From: Pseudobutyrivibrio sp. UBA3626
GTDB taxonomy: Bacteria; Bacillota; Clostridia; Lachnospirales; Lachnospiraceae
Direction: 5' to 3'
NCBI GenBank assembly: GCA_002373675.1
Contig: DFLF01000017.1
Location: 268,969 to 332,968 of the forward strand
Length of the DNA: 64,000 bases
This document shows positions 54,636 through 63,380 of the stretch, piece after piece (position 1 is the stretch's first letter; each line of letters starts with the position of its first letter). A program made the position numbers and the translations under genes. Below the pieces are notes generated by a model. That model made no database searches. It was given only the letters and a program-made list of their open reading frames with translations, and was not told the DNA's origin.

Positions 54636-55144
54636 AAAAATTCTGAGCATAAAGAAAAACTTGCAATAACGCTCATATGTATAGTTACAATATCAGGTCT
54701 AGCCATTAATCCCCTACAAAAAGGCATTAATGTTATATACAATAATGAAACAGTTAGGCAAATATCTGATATAAAACATAAAGATACTAACGCACTTTGG
54801 ATTGTAATTAGTGATAAAGTTCCTCTTCACAACCTGCCAATTATGGTAGGCGCTAAAACCATTAACTCCACAAACACATATCCCAATTTAGAAATGTGGA
54901 AAAAATCGATCCTGAAGAAAAATATAGTAATATATATAATAGATATGCACATATTAATGCAGATATTTCAGAAAACGAAACTGCTTTTCAGTTATTACAA
55001 GCGGATCTCTTTAAAGTGAATCTAAACCAAAACGATATTGGAAAACTTAATGTCTCTTATATATTAAGTGACAAATATCTTAACCAATATGGATTTGAAT
55101 TGATTTGTCACTCAAATAATCACTATATATATAAAGTTTTATAG
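54636..55144 (+). pseudogene. C-terminal remnant of the large polytopic membrane protein (DUF7657/YfhO-like), frameshifted
   Basis: The plus-strand frame is open from just after a TGA at 54633. It reads GLAINPLQKGINVIYNNE..., then ...WIVISDKVPLHNLPIMVGAKTINS..YPNLEMWKK. A one-base loss in a run of A at about 54900-54905 moves the rest into the next frame: IDPEEKYSNIYNRYAHIN... to the stop at 55144. Together this is the last ~165 residues of the family whose N-terminus remains at 47532-48005. No start codon or ribosome site serves it. Confidence 0.7.
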
Positions 55145-55164
55145 CAAGCTCTAAATCCATATAA

Positions 55165-55515
55165 TCAAGTAGGGGAGATTTTCTCTCCCCTCTCACACCA
55201 CCATACGTGCCGTTCGGCATACGGCGGTTCAACATGACTTCAAAGCGTGACGCTCATTATAGTAATCAAGACAACTTATAAGTCCTGCTTTGGCTAACAC
55301 TTCTTTGGAATCGCTCTTACGACACACGTTTTCGTAGCTACCCAGTAATAATGGTCGCCACAGTATGCGGTCACTCTTGCAAGGTCTTTACCAATTCCTA
55401 GCTTCTTAAATCCCCATTGCCTCTTCTTTGGTACTTTCCATTGTTTCCAGATTATAATTCTGAGTCTCGTTCTTAAATGCGCGTCAATCTCTGACATCAC
55501 CTTTTTCATCCTATA
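55165..55515 (-). mobile_element. Decayed 3' end of a group II intron with maturase remnant
   Basis: The minus strand encodes the last part of a group II intron reverse transcriptase/maturase. LRTRLRIIIWKQWKVPKKRQWGFKKLGIGKDLA is followed, after a frameshift near 55295, by KEVLAKAGLISCLDYYNERHALKS. After its stop come a paired GAACCGCCGTATGCCG...CGGCACGTATGGTGG segment (domain V-like) and a GGGGAGA...TCTCCCC hairpin (domain VI-like) ending near 55165. The reverse transcriptase fingers and palm and the 5' ribozyme are absent. The edges are approximate. Confidence 0.75.
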
Positions 55516-55683
55516 TTCTCAGAAACATGATAATGAAATATTTGTCACTCTTCCTAGAATGCAGAATACAAAGTTTAGGTCTATAAAGAGCTATAGGCCC
55601 AACAACAAGGAGAGTATAGCAAATATTCCGATTCGATTAGTACAACACTATCTCTTAAGAAGAGTAAACAACTATGGTTGTAA
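55516..55683. other. Intergenic region, possible transposase-like scrap
   Basis: This lies between the intron remnant and the conflict module. A plus-strand frame (roughly 55601-55682) ends in ...PIRLVQHYLLRRVNNYGCN and stop; it looks like a short end of some mobile-element gene, but it is too short to identify. Nothing else is seen. Confidence 0.3.
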
Positions 55684-56565
55684 TTAATATCTTTTCGCCA
55701 GATTCTCTGCTTTATTAATTACTCTTTGGTCTGGTTTTTGAGATTTTTTAATACATGCATTTAGAAATACTAGCTTTTCTTTCCAAACACAATACCATCG
55801 GAACTCTCTCCCTTCACTAATTGACACGCGATACTCGAACAAACCATTTCCTAATTCGTCAAACCAATGTGATTTCTTCCCATTAATTTTATCTGAAACC
55901 ATCCAATTGACTCGATGCACTATCTTCAAAAGATCCTCTTCACTAAAATTATTCTTTTTAAATGTTTCTTTTGCAGAATCATCTACATCAATTTCAAAAA
56001 TGGAAGATTTTTTTATTTCATATGGGTAACACTTAATCACATCACCAATAAACTTTTGAAATTTTATCATAGATATTAGATACATTGAGCTAACATCTGT
56101 TACATTATATAACCCACCTATCTCCCCATTCTTTTTATATAAGTATTGAATCAACAACTTATCGCCTTTTTCATCATTATTACCAACTGATAAAAGCGGC
56201 AATCCTCGTTCAATAGCTTCCGTAATGCAATTCGGTTCACTTGACTTATCATCATATTCATAATGAGCATTTACATCAGTCCGAGGATCTTCATCCCACC
56301 AAGGATCATTATAAGTCAACATAACGACTTGCTGAGCAAATAAGCTAATAAATGGATTTCCTCCCTTATTCAAATACTCCCCAAGCGTCATATCTTCAGT
56401 TACTCTATCAGTATATGTATAATATGACTTAAGAAGCGATATTTCATTGTCATACATGATATCCATTATTCCTATTAATGGTCTCAAAAACAATTCACAA
56501 AAATCATCTTCAGTATCATATTGTGCACATAAACAAAAATCATTAAAGACAATTGCCTTATCCAT
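55684..56565 (-). CDS. Unknown protein with C-terminal RelE/HigB (Gp49-like) toxin-like domain
   Basis: The first ~230 of 293 residues match no family I recognise. They are acidic, with no membrane segment, and hold a WWDEDPRTD motif near residues 92-100. The last 61 residues (233-293) read LGNGLFEYRVS...REFRWYCVWKEKLVFLNACIKKSQKPDQRVINKAENL. This has the order of elements of HigB/Gp49-type RelE-fold toxins: (D/N)GLxELR, Y/W-R, hydrophobic strand, KK-x-QK, I-x-A. It follows the ATPase by 3 nt and is the last gene of a three-gene operon, a plausible effector. Confidence 0.6.
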   Translation of the reverse strand: MDKAIVFNDFCLCAQYDTEDDFCELFLRPLIGIMDIMYDNEISLLKSYYTYTDRVTEDMTLGEYLNKGGNPFISLFAQQVVMLTYNDPWWDEDPRTDVNAHYEYDDKSSEPNCITEAIERGLPLLSVGNNDEKGDKLLIQYLYKKNGEIGGLYNVTDVSSMYLISMIKFQKFIGDVIKCYPYEIKKSSIFEIDVDDSAKETFKKNNFSEEDLLKIVHRVNWMVSDKINGKKSHWFDELGNGLFEYRVSISEGREFRWYCVWKEKLVFLNACIKKSQKPDQRVINKAENLAKRY

Positions 56566-56568
56566 AAA

Positions 56569-57618
56569 CTAAACACCTATCATCTTTCGCATATCAATGT
56601 CAAACTGGTCAAATAAATCCTTTCTTTGATTCTCAACCCTTCCATATTTCCCAATTTTTACTTTTATATATCTAGTAAATACATTTTCTAAATACATAAA
56701 CGAAATATTTATTAAATTATTATCCATATTATTTTGGGCTATTCCCACCCTAAATCCATTAAATATATGGTCACTATGTGACTCAACAAAAATCTGGCGT
56801 CCATTATAGCCTATAAAATATAAAAACTCGCAAACTTTAGCCTGGGCTGCAGGATGAAGATGTATTTCTGGGTTTTCAATTACTAGTATTGCATTTTTAT
56901 CAGATGCCAAACACATTATCAAAATACTAATCAAATAACTAATTCCTGCTCCAACATTATTGGGGCGTAAATTTTTAATATCTCCATTATTATAAGCAGC
57001 CTTGACATAATCTGTTCCGACCATATCTTCTGTAACTATTTCAGTTCCTGTTATTCTCTTCAACCACCAATTAACCTGACCCATAAGTGTTTGATTGCTT
57101 TTATCCTTACAAATCTTCTCTTCCAATCGATTGTTTCCATGTATATTGAGATATGATATTGCATATTCTCCATTTATACCTATTTCATCATTAATAGTCA
57201 TATCCTTTTCATAAGCTGACATAGGTCCAATTCTTTGACAAGAGAGATATTGCACCATTTTTCTAGAATTAAATATATCGTCAAGAATATATCCATTTAC
57301 ATTTTTTTTTAACTCTATACAATCTCCAGTTTTTATATAATCGTGTGAGAGTATACTTTTTGATGCATCTTCTATAGAGATGTTAATATCTTCTGTATTC
57401 TTCACACCTCTACATCTAACATCATCAAACTCTCCAAGTTTAAGATAATTTCCATTAAAGCCCACAAAACCTGCATTATTCTGCAAAACGAGAAGTAAAC
57501 TTTGTAAAACAGTCGATTTTCCTGATGAATTAGTTCCAATAAAAATATTAATTGAAGAACAATTCAGTTCCATTCTATCAATACTTTTAAAATTATTAAT
57601 AATCAATTTCTTAATCAT
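56569..57618 (-). CDS. AAA ATPase of the COG4938/DUF3696 type
   Basis: This predicted SMC/OLD-like ATPase has 349 residues. Walker A is GTNSSGKST at about 28-36, with the preceding MIKKLIINNFKSI strand typical of RecF/OLD-like ATPases. Walker B is AILVIENPEIHLHP, and the next strand is IFVESHSDHIFNGFR. The wording IENPEIHLHP-AQ and ESHSDH is characteristic of COG4938 ATPases that pair with DUF262 genes. The start is the ATG at 57618 with AAGGTGG 5 nt upstream, overlapping the DUF262 gene by 8 bp. No nuclease domain is visible in it. Confidence 0.88.
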   Translation of the reverse strand: MIKKLIINNFKSIDRMELNCSSINIFIGTNSSGKSTVLQSLLLVLQNNAGFVGFNGNYLKLGEFDDVRCRGVKNTEDINISIEDASKSILSHDYIKTGDCIELKKNVNGYILDDIFNSRKMVQYLSCQRIGPMSAYEKDMTINDEIGINGEYAISYLNIHGNNRLEEKICKDKSNQTLMGQVNWWLKRITGTEIVTEDMVGTDYVKAAYNNGDIKNLRPNNVGAGISYLISILIMCLASDKNAILVIENPEIHLHPAAQAKVCEFLYFIGYNGRQIFVESHSDHIFNGFRVGIAQNNMDNNLINISFMYLENVFTRYIKVKIGKYGRVENQRKDLFDQFDIDMRKMIGV

Positions 57619-58936
57619 ATATACCACCTTTACCAATTTCCAATGCTTTTTTTATTCTCCACTCCATTTTCATCTCTCCATCTCGATGGCTTCCAATGTT
57701 ATCCAAAAAGTCCTCCTCTGATTTAATCTTAACAAAAGCCTCTTTAATTTTCGTTTTAGGTGTTATTTCGCTCTTATTCATTAGTGCAATCATAATTGTT
57801 TCAAATACGTTCATATTAATCGGTGTTTTTTTTTCACCCGAAACCAACCTAAACCCATCCGGACCAAATAAATCGTACGCATCATCTAATGCATATTCAA
57901 TCTTCTTCTTTAATTTATTTATGAAATCATCCGAACAGGAATTAATGAAATCCAATGCCAACCCTTGAAGTCCATCAATATCGCCTTTATATTTGTACTT
58001 ATTTCCCTCAGAATCATACAATTCGTCTTGAATATATAGCTGAATCGCTATAACCCTTGTAATTAAATACTTGTCCTTCATTCTCTTTTCATTTCTAAAG
58101 GCTCCCCCCGTGGATTTAACAAACCCCTCGTATCTGGTAATTTCATTCAAAAGCTTAGTCGCCTTCCCCTGATGCAGTGCATTTCTTATTTCTTGCTTAT
58201 TAAGATTAACCCCACCTCTATTAACTCTATCAAAAATATCAAATTTTACTCTTTCATCTGTGGGTGGAATTATCACATGGGCCTGAATTTGAAAATCTTC
58301 AATTTTATTCTGTTGTATTATTTGCAATTCTGAAAACTTTTTCCCATTAAGACTTTTTAAAACCTTCAATCTTGTTAAACGAAACTCATCATTCATATAA
58401 CGAAACATCGAAGTTAATCGTTGCCTTCCATCTACAACAACCAATCTTCCATACTTATCCTGATTAAAATAAAATATAGGAAGTGGCAGTCCCATCAACA
58501 TACTTTCTATTAACTCCGATCTTTTCATATTATTCCATACATCATCACGCTGAAAATCACTATCTAGTATTACTCGTTTAGGTTCACAATCATATTTTCG
58601 CTTAAGCTCAAATGCAGTATAAAAACCCTTATCAACTTTTATGTTGCCATCCACATATTCATCTTCATCTATGTTATTAGAAGATGAATCAACTGATAAC
58701 TCTTCCTCATTATCAACATTATAATCCTCTACCTTTTCTATGGTGATATTGCTATAATTGGGGTGTTGAGTCTCAAAATCTTTCATCATATCACTGTCAA
58801 AAACATCGCTAATCTGCGAAACTTCTATTACTGGGCCTCGAACAATGCCATCCAGAGCACGCAAATCTTCATCTCTCGTAAAAGGTATTCCATTCGAATC
58901 GTTTATTTTCTGTCTTCCAACTATTTGCACTTTCAT
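57611..58936 (-). CDS. DUF262 (GmrS/ParB-like) protein
   Basis: The 441 residues have a low-complexity acidic N-terminal region (about 60-100) and a DUF262 domain. FQRDDVW is at 128-134, followed by ELIESMLMGLPLPIFYF and the hallmark VVVDGRQRL (DGRQR at 169-173). These residues form the ParB/Srx-like nucleotide-binding or nuclease site known from GmrSD and related DNA-targeting systems. There is no DUF1524 HNH domain; the C-terminus has NMNVFETIMIAL typical of ATPase-linked members. It is the first gene of the operon with the AAA ATPase and the toxin-like protein. Confidence 0.9.
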   Translation of the reverse strand: MKVQIVGRQKINDSNGIPFTRDEDLRALDGIVRGPVIEVSQISDVFDSDMMKDFETQHPNYSNITIEKVEDYNVDNEEELSVDSSSNNIDEDEYVDGNIKVDKGFYTAFELKRKYDCEPKRVILDSDFQRDDVWNNMKRSELIESMLMGLPLPIFYFNQDKYGRLVVVDGRQRLTSMFRYMNDEFRLTRLKVLKSLNGKKFSELQIIQQNKIEDFQIQAHVIIPPTDERVKFDIFDRVNRGGVNLNKQEIRNALHQGKATKLLNEITRYEGFVKSTGGAFRNEKRMKDKYLITRVIAIQLYIQDELYDSEGNKYKYKGDIDGLQGLALDFINSCSDDFINKLKKKIEYALDDAYDLFGPDGFRLVSGEKKTPINMNVFETIMIALMNKSEITPKTKIKEAFVKIKSEEDFLDNIGSHRDGEMKMEWRIKKALEIGKGGIYD

Positions 58937-58988
58937 TTTATAATTCTCCCATCAAAAAATGTATTTTCTCTATCACCTCTTTCATATA

Positions 58989-61220
58989 CTATACTGCAAC
59001 TCTTCCTTCATTCTTCCCACAATTAATATAATGTAAATAGTAACTAGCCAAGTCTAATCCAAATGCATTTACCAAATCAGGATTATTCTCCGCATATTTC
59101 CATACATTAAATGTCTCGCATGCTTGTCTTCCTTCTCTGCATCCAGACGTTAAGAAATGTGCAAATGTAGCCATGTCGTCTCCTCCAAAAGCATTTCTAA
59201 TATCAGGATTATGGTTAATATAATAATCATAATCATATACTGCTGAAAAGTCTGCTCCAAAAAATGAATGCATTGGATTTTGCAATTTATCACATCCTGT
59301 TGCTTTCCTTCCTTCATTCTTTCCAGCATTGACATAATGGAGGTAGTAATTAACTAAGTTGTTCCATCCAAACGCCTGCCTCAAATCTGCATATTGATTT
59401 CGATATGAATATACATCAAACCCCTCAGTGGCTTTTCTTCCTTCGTTTACTCCACAAGTAAGGAAATGTCCAAATGTTGCTCCATCATCCCCATTAAACG
59501 CTCGATATACATCAGGATTATTCTCTATATAATAATAATAATTATATATCGGCGAAAAATCCACACCAAAGAAAGAATGGATAGGATTCTGAACTGCGTT
59601 ACATCCTGTTGCAGATCTTCCTTCGTTTAAACCAGCTTTAAGGTAATGCAAATAATACTCTTGCAGGTTATTCCATCCAAAGGCTTGTCTAAGATCAGAC
59701 CACTGGTTTCTATATGAATACACATCGAATCCTTCACATGCACGTCTACCTTCCTTTATTCCGGCAGTCAAGAAATGAGCAAACACTTGTGTCTCATCTC
59801 CATTAAATGCATTATACACATCAGGATTATGAGTAATGTAATAATTATAATCATATATTGGCGAACAATCTATACCAAAGAATATATGTACACCATTCTG
59901 AAGAGTAGGACAATTTATAGCACTTCGTCCTTCTCTCTTTCCACACAATCTGTAATGTTCATAATAAGACTTAAGATTATTCCATCCAAATGCTTGTCTT
60001 AAATCCTGGTATCGATTTCTATATGAAACGACATCAAATTCTGCATTTGCTTGTCGTCCTTCACCCATTCCACAATTAACAAAGTGTTCCAAAGCCGAAT
60101 ATGGATTATTTCTAAATACATTATATAAATCAGGATTATGTTCTATATAATAATTAAAATCGTATACTGCACTATAATCAACGCCGTTATATACTGTTCC
60201 ACCAGTACGCTTTAAAACAAGATTACTAAACTCTTTTGTTAATGAATCATCTAAATTTCCATCTCCATCTTTATCAATCTCCGCGTACACTTCATATGTA
60301 TTATTCTGGTTAATCTCATCAAGATAGAAGCAATTATCCTTTGTCCAATCTGTATTATAAATTGGTTGTTCAGGATTATTCTTATCTATCAGTTTAAATT
60401 TAAACCTTATAGCATCATAATCAGGATTGTAAGCATTTACCTTAATTATATAATGATCATAATCAAGGTCCGCTTTTATACTATCTATACCATATTCTTT
60501 TTCTCTTGCATTGGATAGTGCAGTTACAATCTTATCCGCAATCTTTTGCATTCCAGATCCTATCGGATGAACACCCTCTACTGTATCCTTTGCTTCAATC
60601 GCTCCTCTTAAATCAACATAGTAATCCTCATTTTTATTAGCCACATAACTAATGTAATTAGCATATGAATCAATCAAGGCATTTTTGGATGACGAAACAT
60701 CCCATGAACTAGGTAAATAATTAGGTGCCATAAGAATAAGTTTAACACCTAAAAACATACTATGTAATTTATCTACCAACTGATTATATCTGCTATTAAA
60801 AAGCGATACATTCTTAAGATCGTTAGCATCATTAGTTCCACCGTATACTGCAATATAATCAGGAAAACCCTTGTTATCTAAATGATCTAATCTACTTGGG
60901 TAGAAAAAAGAAAGGAAGTTACTATCCTGTAAGGAAACCTGTGCACTTCCAACTGAAGCAGACCATCCCATTTCTACATTACTACTAGAACTATATAAAG
61001 ACCACCACATATTGTTCTTATCCAAATCAAAAAACTCCCCTGTCCGATAGTAAGTAGAATCTTCATAAAAATCGTGGGAAGATATAGAATCACCCACTAC
61101 AGAAAAAATCGGTTTTTGAGAATAGGAACTTAACGTTCTTGCATTACTTGGAATAGCAATCAATCCTAGTGCCGCTACCATTACAGAAGCTGTGATAATC
61201 AATTTAATATTTTTCTTCAA
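58989..61220 (-). CDS. Secreted SGNH/GDSL hydrolase with eight EGR-type repeats
   Basis: A signal peptide (about 1-27) leads to an SGNH hydrolase domain (about 35-240): the nucleophile Ser in VVGDSISSHD, the oxyanion Gly and Asn in YGGTNDAND, and the catalytic His in EGVHPIGSGM. After a linker of about 100 residues, four A/B pairs of ~40-residue repeats (about 342-743) end in EGRVAV. The start codon is TTG (61220) with GAAGGGAG upstream. It is probably an esterase removing O-acyl groups from wall or host glycans. The Ser is in a GDS-I rather than GDSL context, as in many of these enzymes. Confidence 0.88.
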   Translation of the reverse strand: MKKNIKLIITASVMVAALGLIAIPSNARTLSSYSQKPIFSVVGDSISSHDFYEDSTYYRTGEFFDLDKNNMWWSLYSSSSNVEMGWSASVGSAQVSLQDSNFLSFFYPSRLDHLDNKGFPDYIAVYGGTNDANDLKNVSLFNSRYNQLVDKLHSMFLGVKLILMAPNYLPSSWDVSSSKNALIDSYANYISYVANKNEDYYVDLRGAIEAKDTVEGVHPIGSGMQKIADKIVTALSNAREKEYGIDSIKADLDYDHYIIKVNAYNPDYDAIRFKFKLIDKNNPEQPIYNTDWTKDNCFYLDEINQNNTYEVYAEIDKDGDGNLDDSLTKEFSNLVLKRTGGTVYNGVDYSAVYDFNYYIEHNPDLYNVFRNNPYSALEHFVNCGMGEGRQANAEFDVVSYRNRYQDLRQAFGWNNLKSYYEHYRLCGKREGRSAINCPTLQNGVHIFFGIDCSPIYDYNYYITHNPDVYNAFNGDETQVFAHFLTAGIKEGRRACEGFDVYSYRNQWSDLRQAFGWNNLQEYYLHYLKAGLNEGRSATGCNAVQNPIHSFFGVDFSPIYNYYYYIENNPDVYRAFNGDDGATFGHFLTCGVNEGRKATEGFDVYSYRNQYADLRQAFGWNNLVNYYLHYVNAGKNEGRKATGCDKLQNPMHSFFGADFSAVYDYDYYINHNPDIRNAFGGDDMATFAHFLTSGCREGRQACETFNVWKYAENNPDLVNAFGLDLASYYLHYINCGKNEGRVAV

Positions 61221-61303
61221 AATATACTCCCTTCACGCAATCACAACATTTACAACCACAACAAAATAATTATATTCAAGCTATTCATATTAATGTCTGA
61301 ATC

Positions 61304-61332
61304 ATTATATCAAGCATCACATTCAATGTCTA
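61304..61332 (-). promoter_or_regulatory. Promoter of the SGNH hydrolase gene
   Basis: TAGACA and a perfect TATAAT are separated by 17 nt on the minus strand, about 85 nt before the start codon. Between the promoter and the upstream gene's stop (61370) is a short AAAAAG/CTTTTT hairpin with T-rich tail that may end the upstream transcript. Confidence 0.65.
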
Positions 61333-61369
61333 TCCACATAATCAACCAAAAAAAATAAAAAAGCCCTTT

Positions 61370-63361
61370 TTATACAGCTATTCTTCCTTCTTTTTTGCCA
61401 TAATTAATATAATGCAAATAATAACCTGATAGATTCCATCCAAATACATTCCTTAAGTCAGCATAATTGCTCGCATATGTCCATACATTGAAACCTGCTG
61501 ACGCCTGTCTGCCTTCATTCATTCCATTCGTCAGAAAATGAGCAAAATAATCCATATCATTATCACCAAATGCCATTCTCAAATCTGCATTATGGCTCTT
61601 ATAGTATTCATAATCATACACTGGCGAGAAATCTACTCCAAAGAACGTGTGTATTGGATTCTGTAATGTATTACAACCTGTTCCTGCCCGGCCTTCTCTT
61701 CTTCCTGAATTTAGATAATGTGAGTAGTATGCATTCAAGTTGTTCCATCCAAATGCCTGCCTCAAATCAGAATACTGATTTCTATATGAATATACATCAA
61801 ACCCCACATTTCCTCTTCTTCCTTCATTCATTCCACAAGACAAGAAATGCGTCATCATTGCCATATCATCGCCACCGAAAGCATTTCTCAAATCTGTGTA
61901 TTGGTTGTAATAGTTATAGTCATATATTGGAGAAAGATCAGTTCCCCAAAATACATGTATTGGATTTTGCAAAGAAGTACATCCCGTGCCATTTCTTCCT
62001 TCATAGATTCCAGCGGTTCTATAATGATTATAATATGCAGGAAGGTTATTCCAACCAAATGCTAATCTTAAATCTTGATACTGGTTACGATATGATTGTA
62101 CGTTAAATGTAGATTTCGCCTGTCTCCCTTCGTTCATTCCACAATTAACAAAATGAGCTATTGCAGCATTAGAGTCACTTCCAAATGCATTCTTTAAATC
62201 TCCATATGTATTAATATAATAATCAAAATCATACACCGCACTATAATTTATACCATTATACCATGTTGTGCCGCCACTAACGGGTTCACTCCCATAATCA
62301 TAAGGACAACTCTCTCTTCCCACAGAACTCCAAAATCCCTCAATAGTATGTGCCACTCTGCCAAGGGTAAGCATCGTATTATCGCTCTTGTTAAAATACC
62401 TATATCTAGAACCATTTACATCGTCGTGTGTCACATCGACAGCATACCAATAATTACCAAGTTGCACTTGACTCCATTCATGATCAGAACTTGTTATGGA
62501 TATAACAGGTATTCCTCTTGCATAGCAAAGGAGAGCAAATGCTTCAGAGTATCCTGCACATACAGTTTCACCACCTGGGTTTAAAAATGCCGACGCGCAA
62601 CTTTGACTGTAGCTCGTATTGCTACTTCCATAATAACAATTATCAATAAGTAAATCATGTATCTTCTTTTCTTTATCATAAGCACTTAGACTGGTACTTA
62701 CCTGGTTTAGATACCAATTAACCTTAGACTTTATTAAAGAAGCATAGTTTGATCGTGAAGAACCACTTTGCATACCGTCATATACTCCCATACGAACACC
62801 GTGTCGACCAGTGCTACCATCATATACTATAGAAATGTATTGACTTACAAAATAGAATTCAGGAGCATTATATGCTATTAGATAAGCGACCTCCATAGCA
62901 TCATCTTTTGATAAACCACTACCAAATACAGTATTTGTAAGATAGTGTCTTTTCCCTTTATCATCTGAAACATTATCAGTAAGATTTACGCCACCCTCAA
63001 TCATAGAATATAATTCCTGATACAGATTATAGTATAATGATTTCTGACTATCAGATAATCTGCTAAAAGAATAGTCATAATAAGGTTTGCTAAACTGTGA
63101 CCAGAAACTATCTGTTCCTTTATAAGCGCTTTCTCCATATACATATTCATTATATACATTTTCCGATGCACTTTTAGATTCTGCTATAGCTTTATTAAAC
63201 TCTTCTTCTGTAACTTCTTTGTACTCTACTATCGGCTTTTCAAGTCCCGTTGGTAGTTCTTCCTCTGCATGTGCATTAAACTCAGGCACAGCAAACAGCC
63301 CTAACACTAATGCCAGAGCCATCGTTACAGCTGCTACTCTTTTAATATTTCTTTTTTTCAT
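61370..63361 (-). CDS. Secreted transglutaminase-like protein with six EGR-type repeats
   Basis: A signal peptide (about 1-33) precedes a transglutaminase-like cysteine-protease fold (about 90-345). The catalytic triad is Cys in GGETVCAGYSEAF, His in SSDHEWSQV, and Asp in WYAVDVTHDD. Three A/B repeat pairs (about 366-663) follow, with FFGVDFSPVYD-type linkers, ending in EGRIAV. I start at the second ATG (63361), which has GGAG 8 nt upstream; the first is too close. It lies 19 nt after rfbC. Such domains can crosslink or cut peptides; which applies is unknown. Confidence 0.87.
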   Translation of the reverse strand: MKKRNIKRVAAVTMALALVLGLFAVPEFNAHAEEELPTGLEKPIVEYKEVTEEEFNKAIAESKSASENVYNEYVYGESAYKGTDSFWSQFSKPYYDYSFSRLSDSQKSLYYNLYQELYSMIEGGVNLTDNVSDDKGKRHYLTNTVFGSGLSKDDAMEVAYLIAYNAPEFYFVSQYISIVYDGSTGRHGVRMGVYDGMQSGSSRSNYASLIKSKVNWYLNQVSTSLSAYDKEKKIHDLLIDNCYYGSSNTSYSQSCASAFLNPGGETVCAGYSEAFALLCYARGIPVISITSSDHEWSQVQLGNYWYAVDVTHDDVNGSRYRYFNKSDNTMLTLGRVAHTIEGFWSSVGRESCPYDYGSEPVSGGTTWYNGINYSAVYDFDYYINTYGDLKNAFGSDSNAAIAHFVNCGMNEGRQAKSTFNVQSYRNQYQDLRLAFGWNNLPAYYNHYRTAGIYEGRNGTGCTSLQNPIHVFWGTDLSPIYDYNYYNQYTDLRNAFGGDDMAMMTHFLSCGMNEGRRGNVGFDVYSYRNQYSDLRQAFGWNNLNAYYSHYLNSGRREGRAGTGCNTLQNPIHTFFGVDFSPVYDYEYYKSHNADLRMAFGDNDMDYFAHFLTNGMNEGRQASAGFNVWTYASNYADLRNVFGWNLSGYYLHYINYGKKEGRIAV

Positions 63362-63380
63362 AGGCATTCTCCTATCTACC

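Noticed and set aside
55294..55509. A 71-residue independent gene
   Set aside because: It is the frameshifted middle of a group II intron maturase C-terminus; the family continues in another frame after its stop.
58989..63361. Periodic DNA similarity suggesting a CRISPR or satellite array
   Set aside because: The period of ~120 nt follows the coding frame of the protein repeats, units are diverged at DNA level, and there are no short identical direct repeats with unique spacers.
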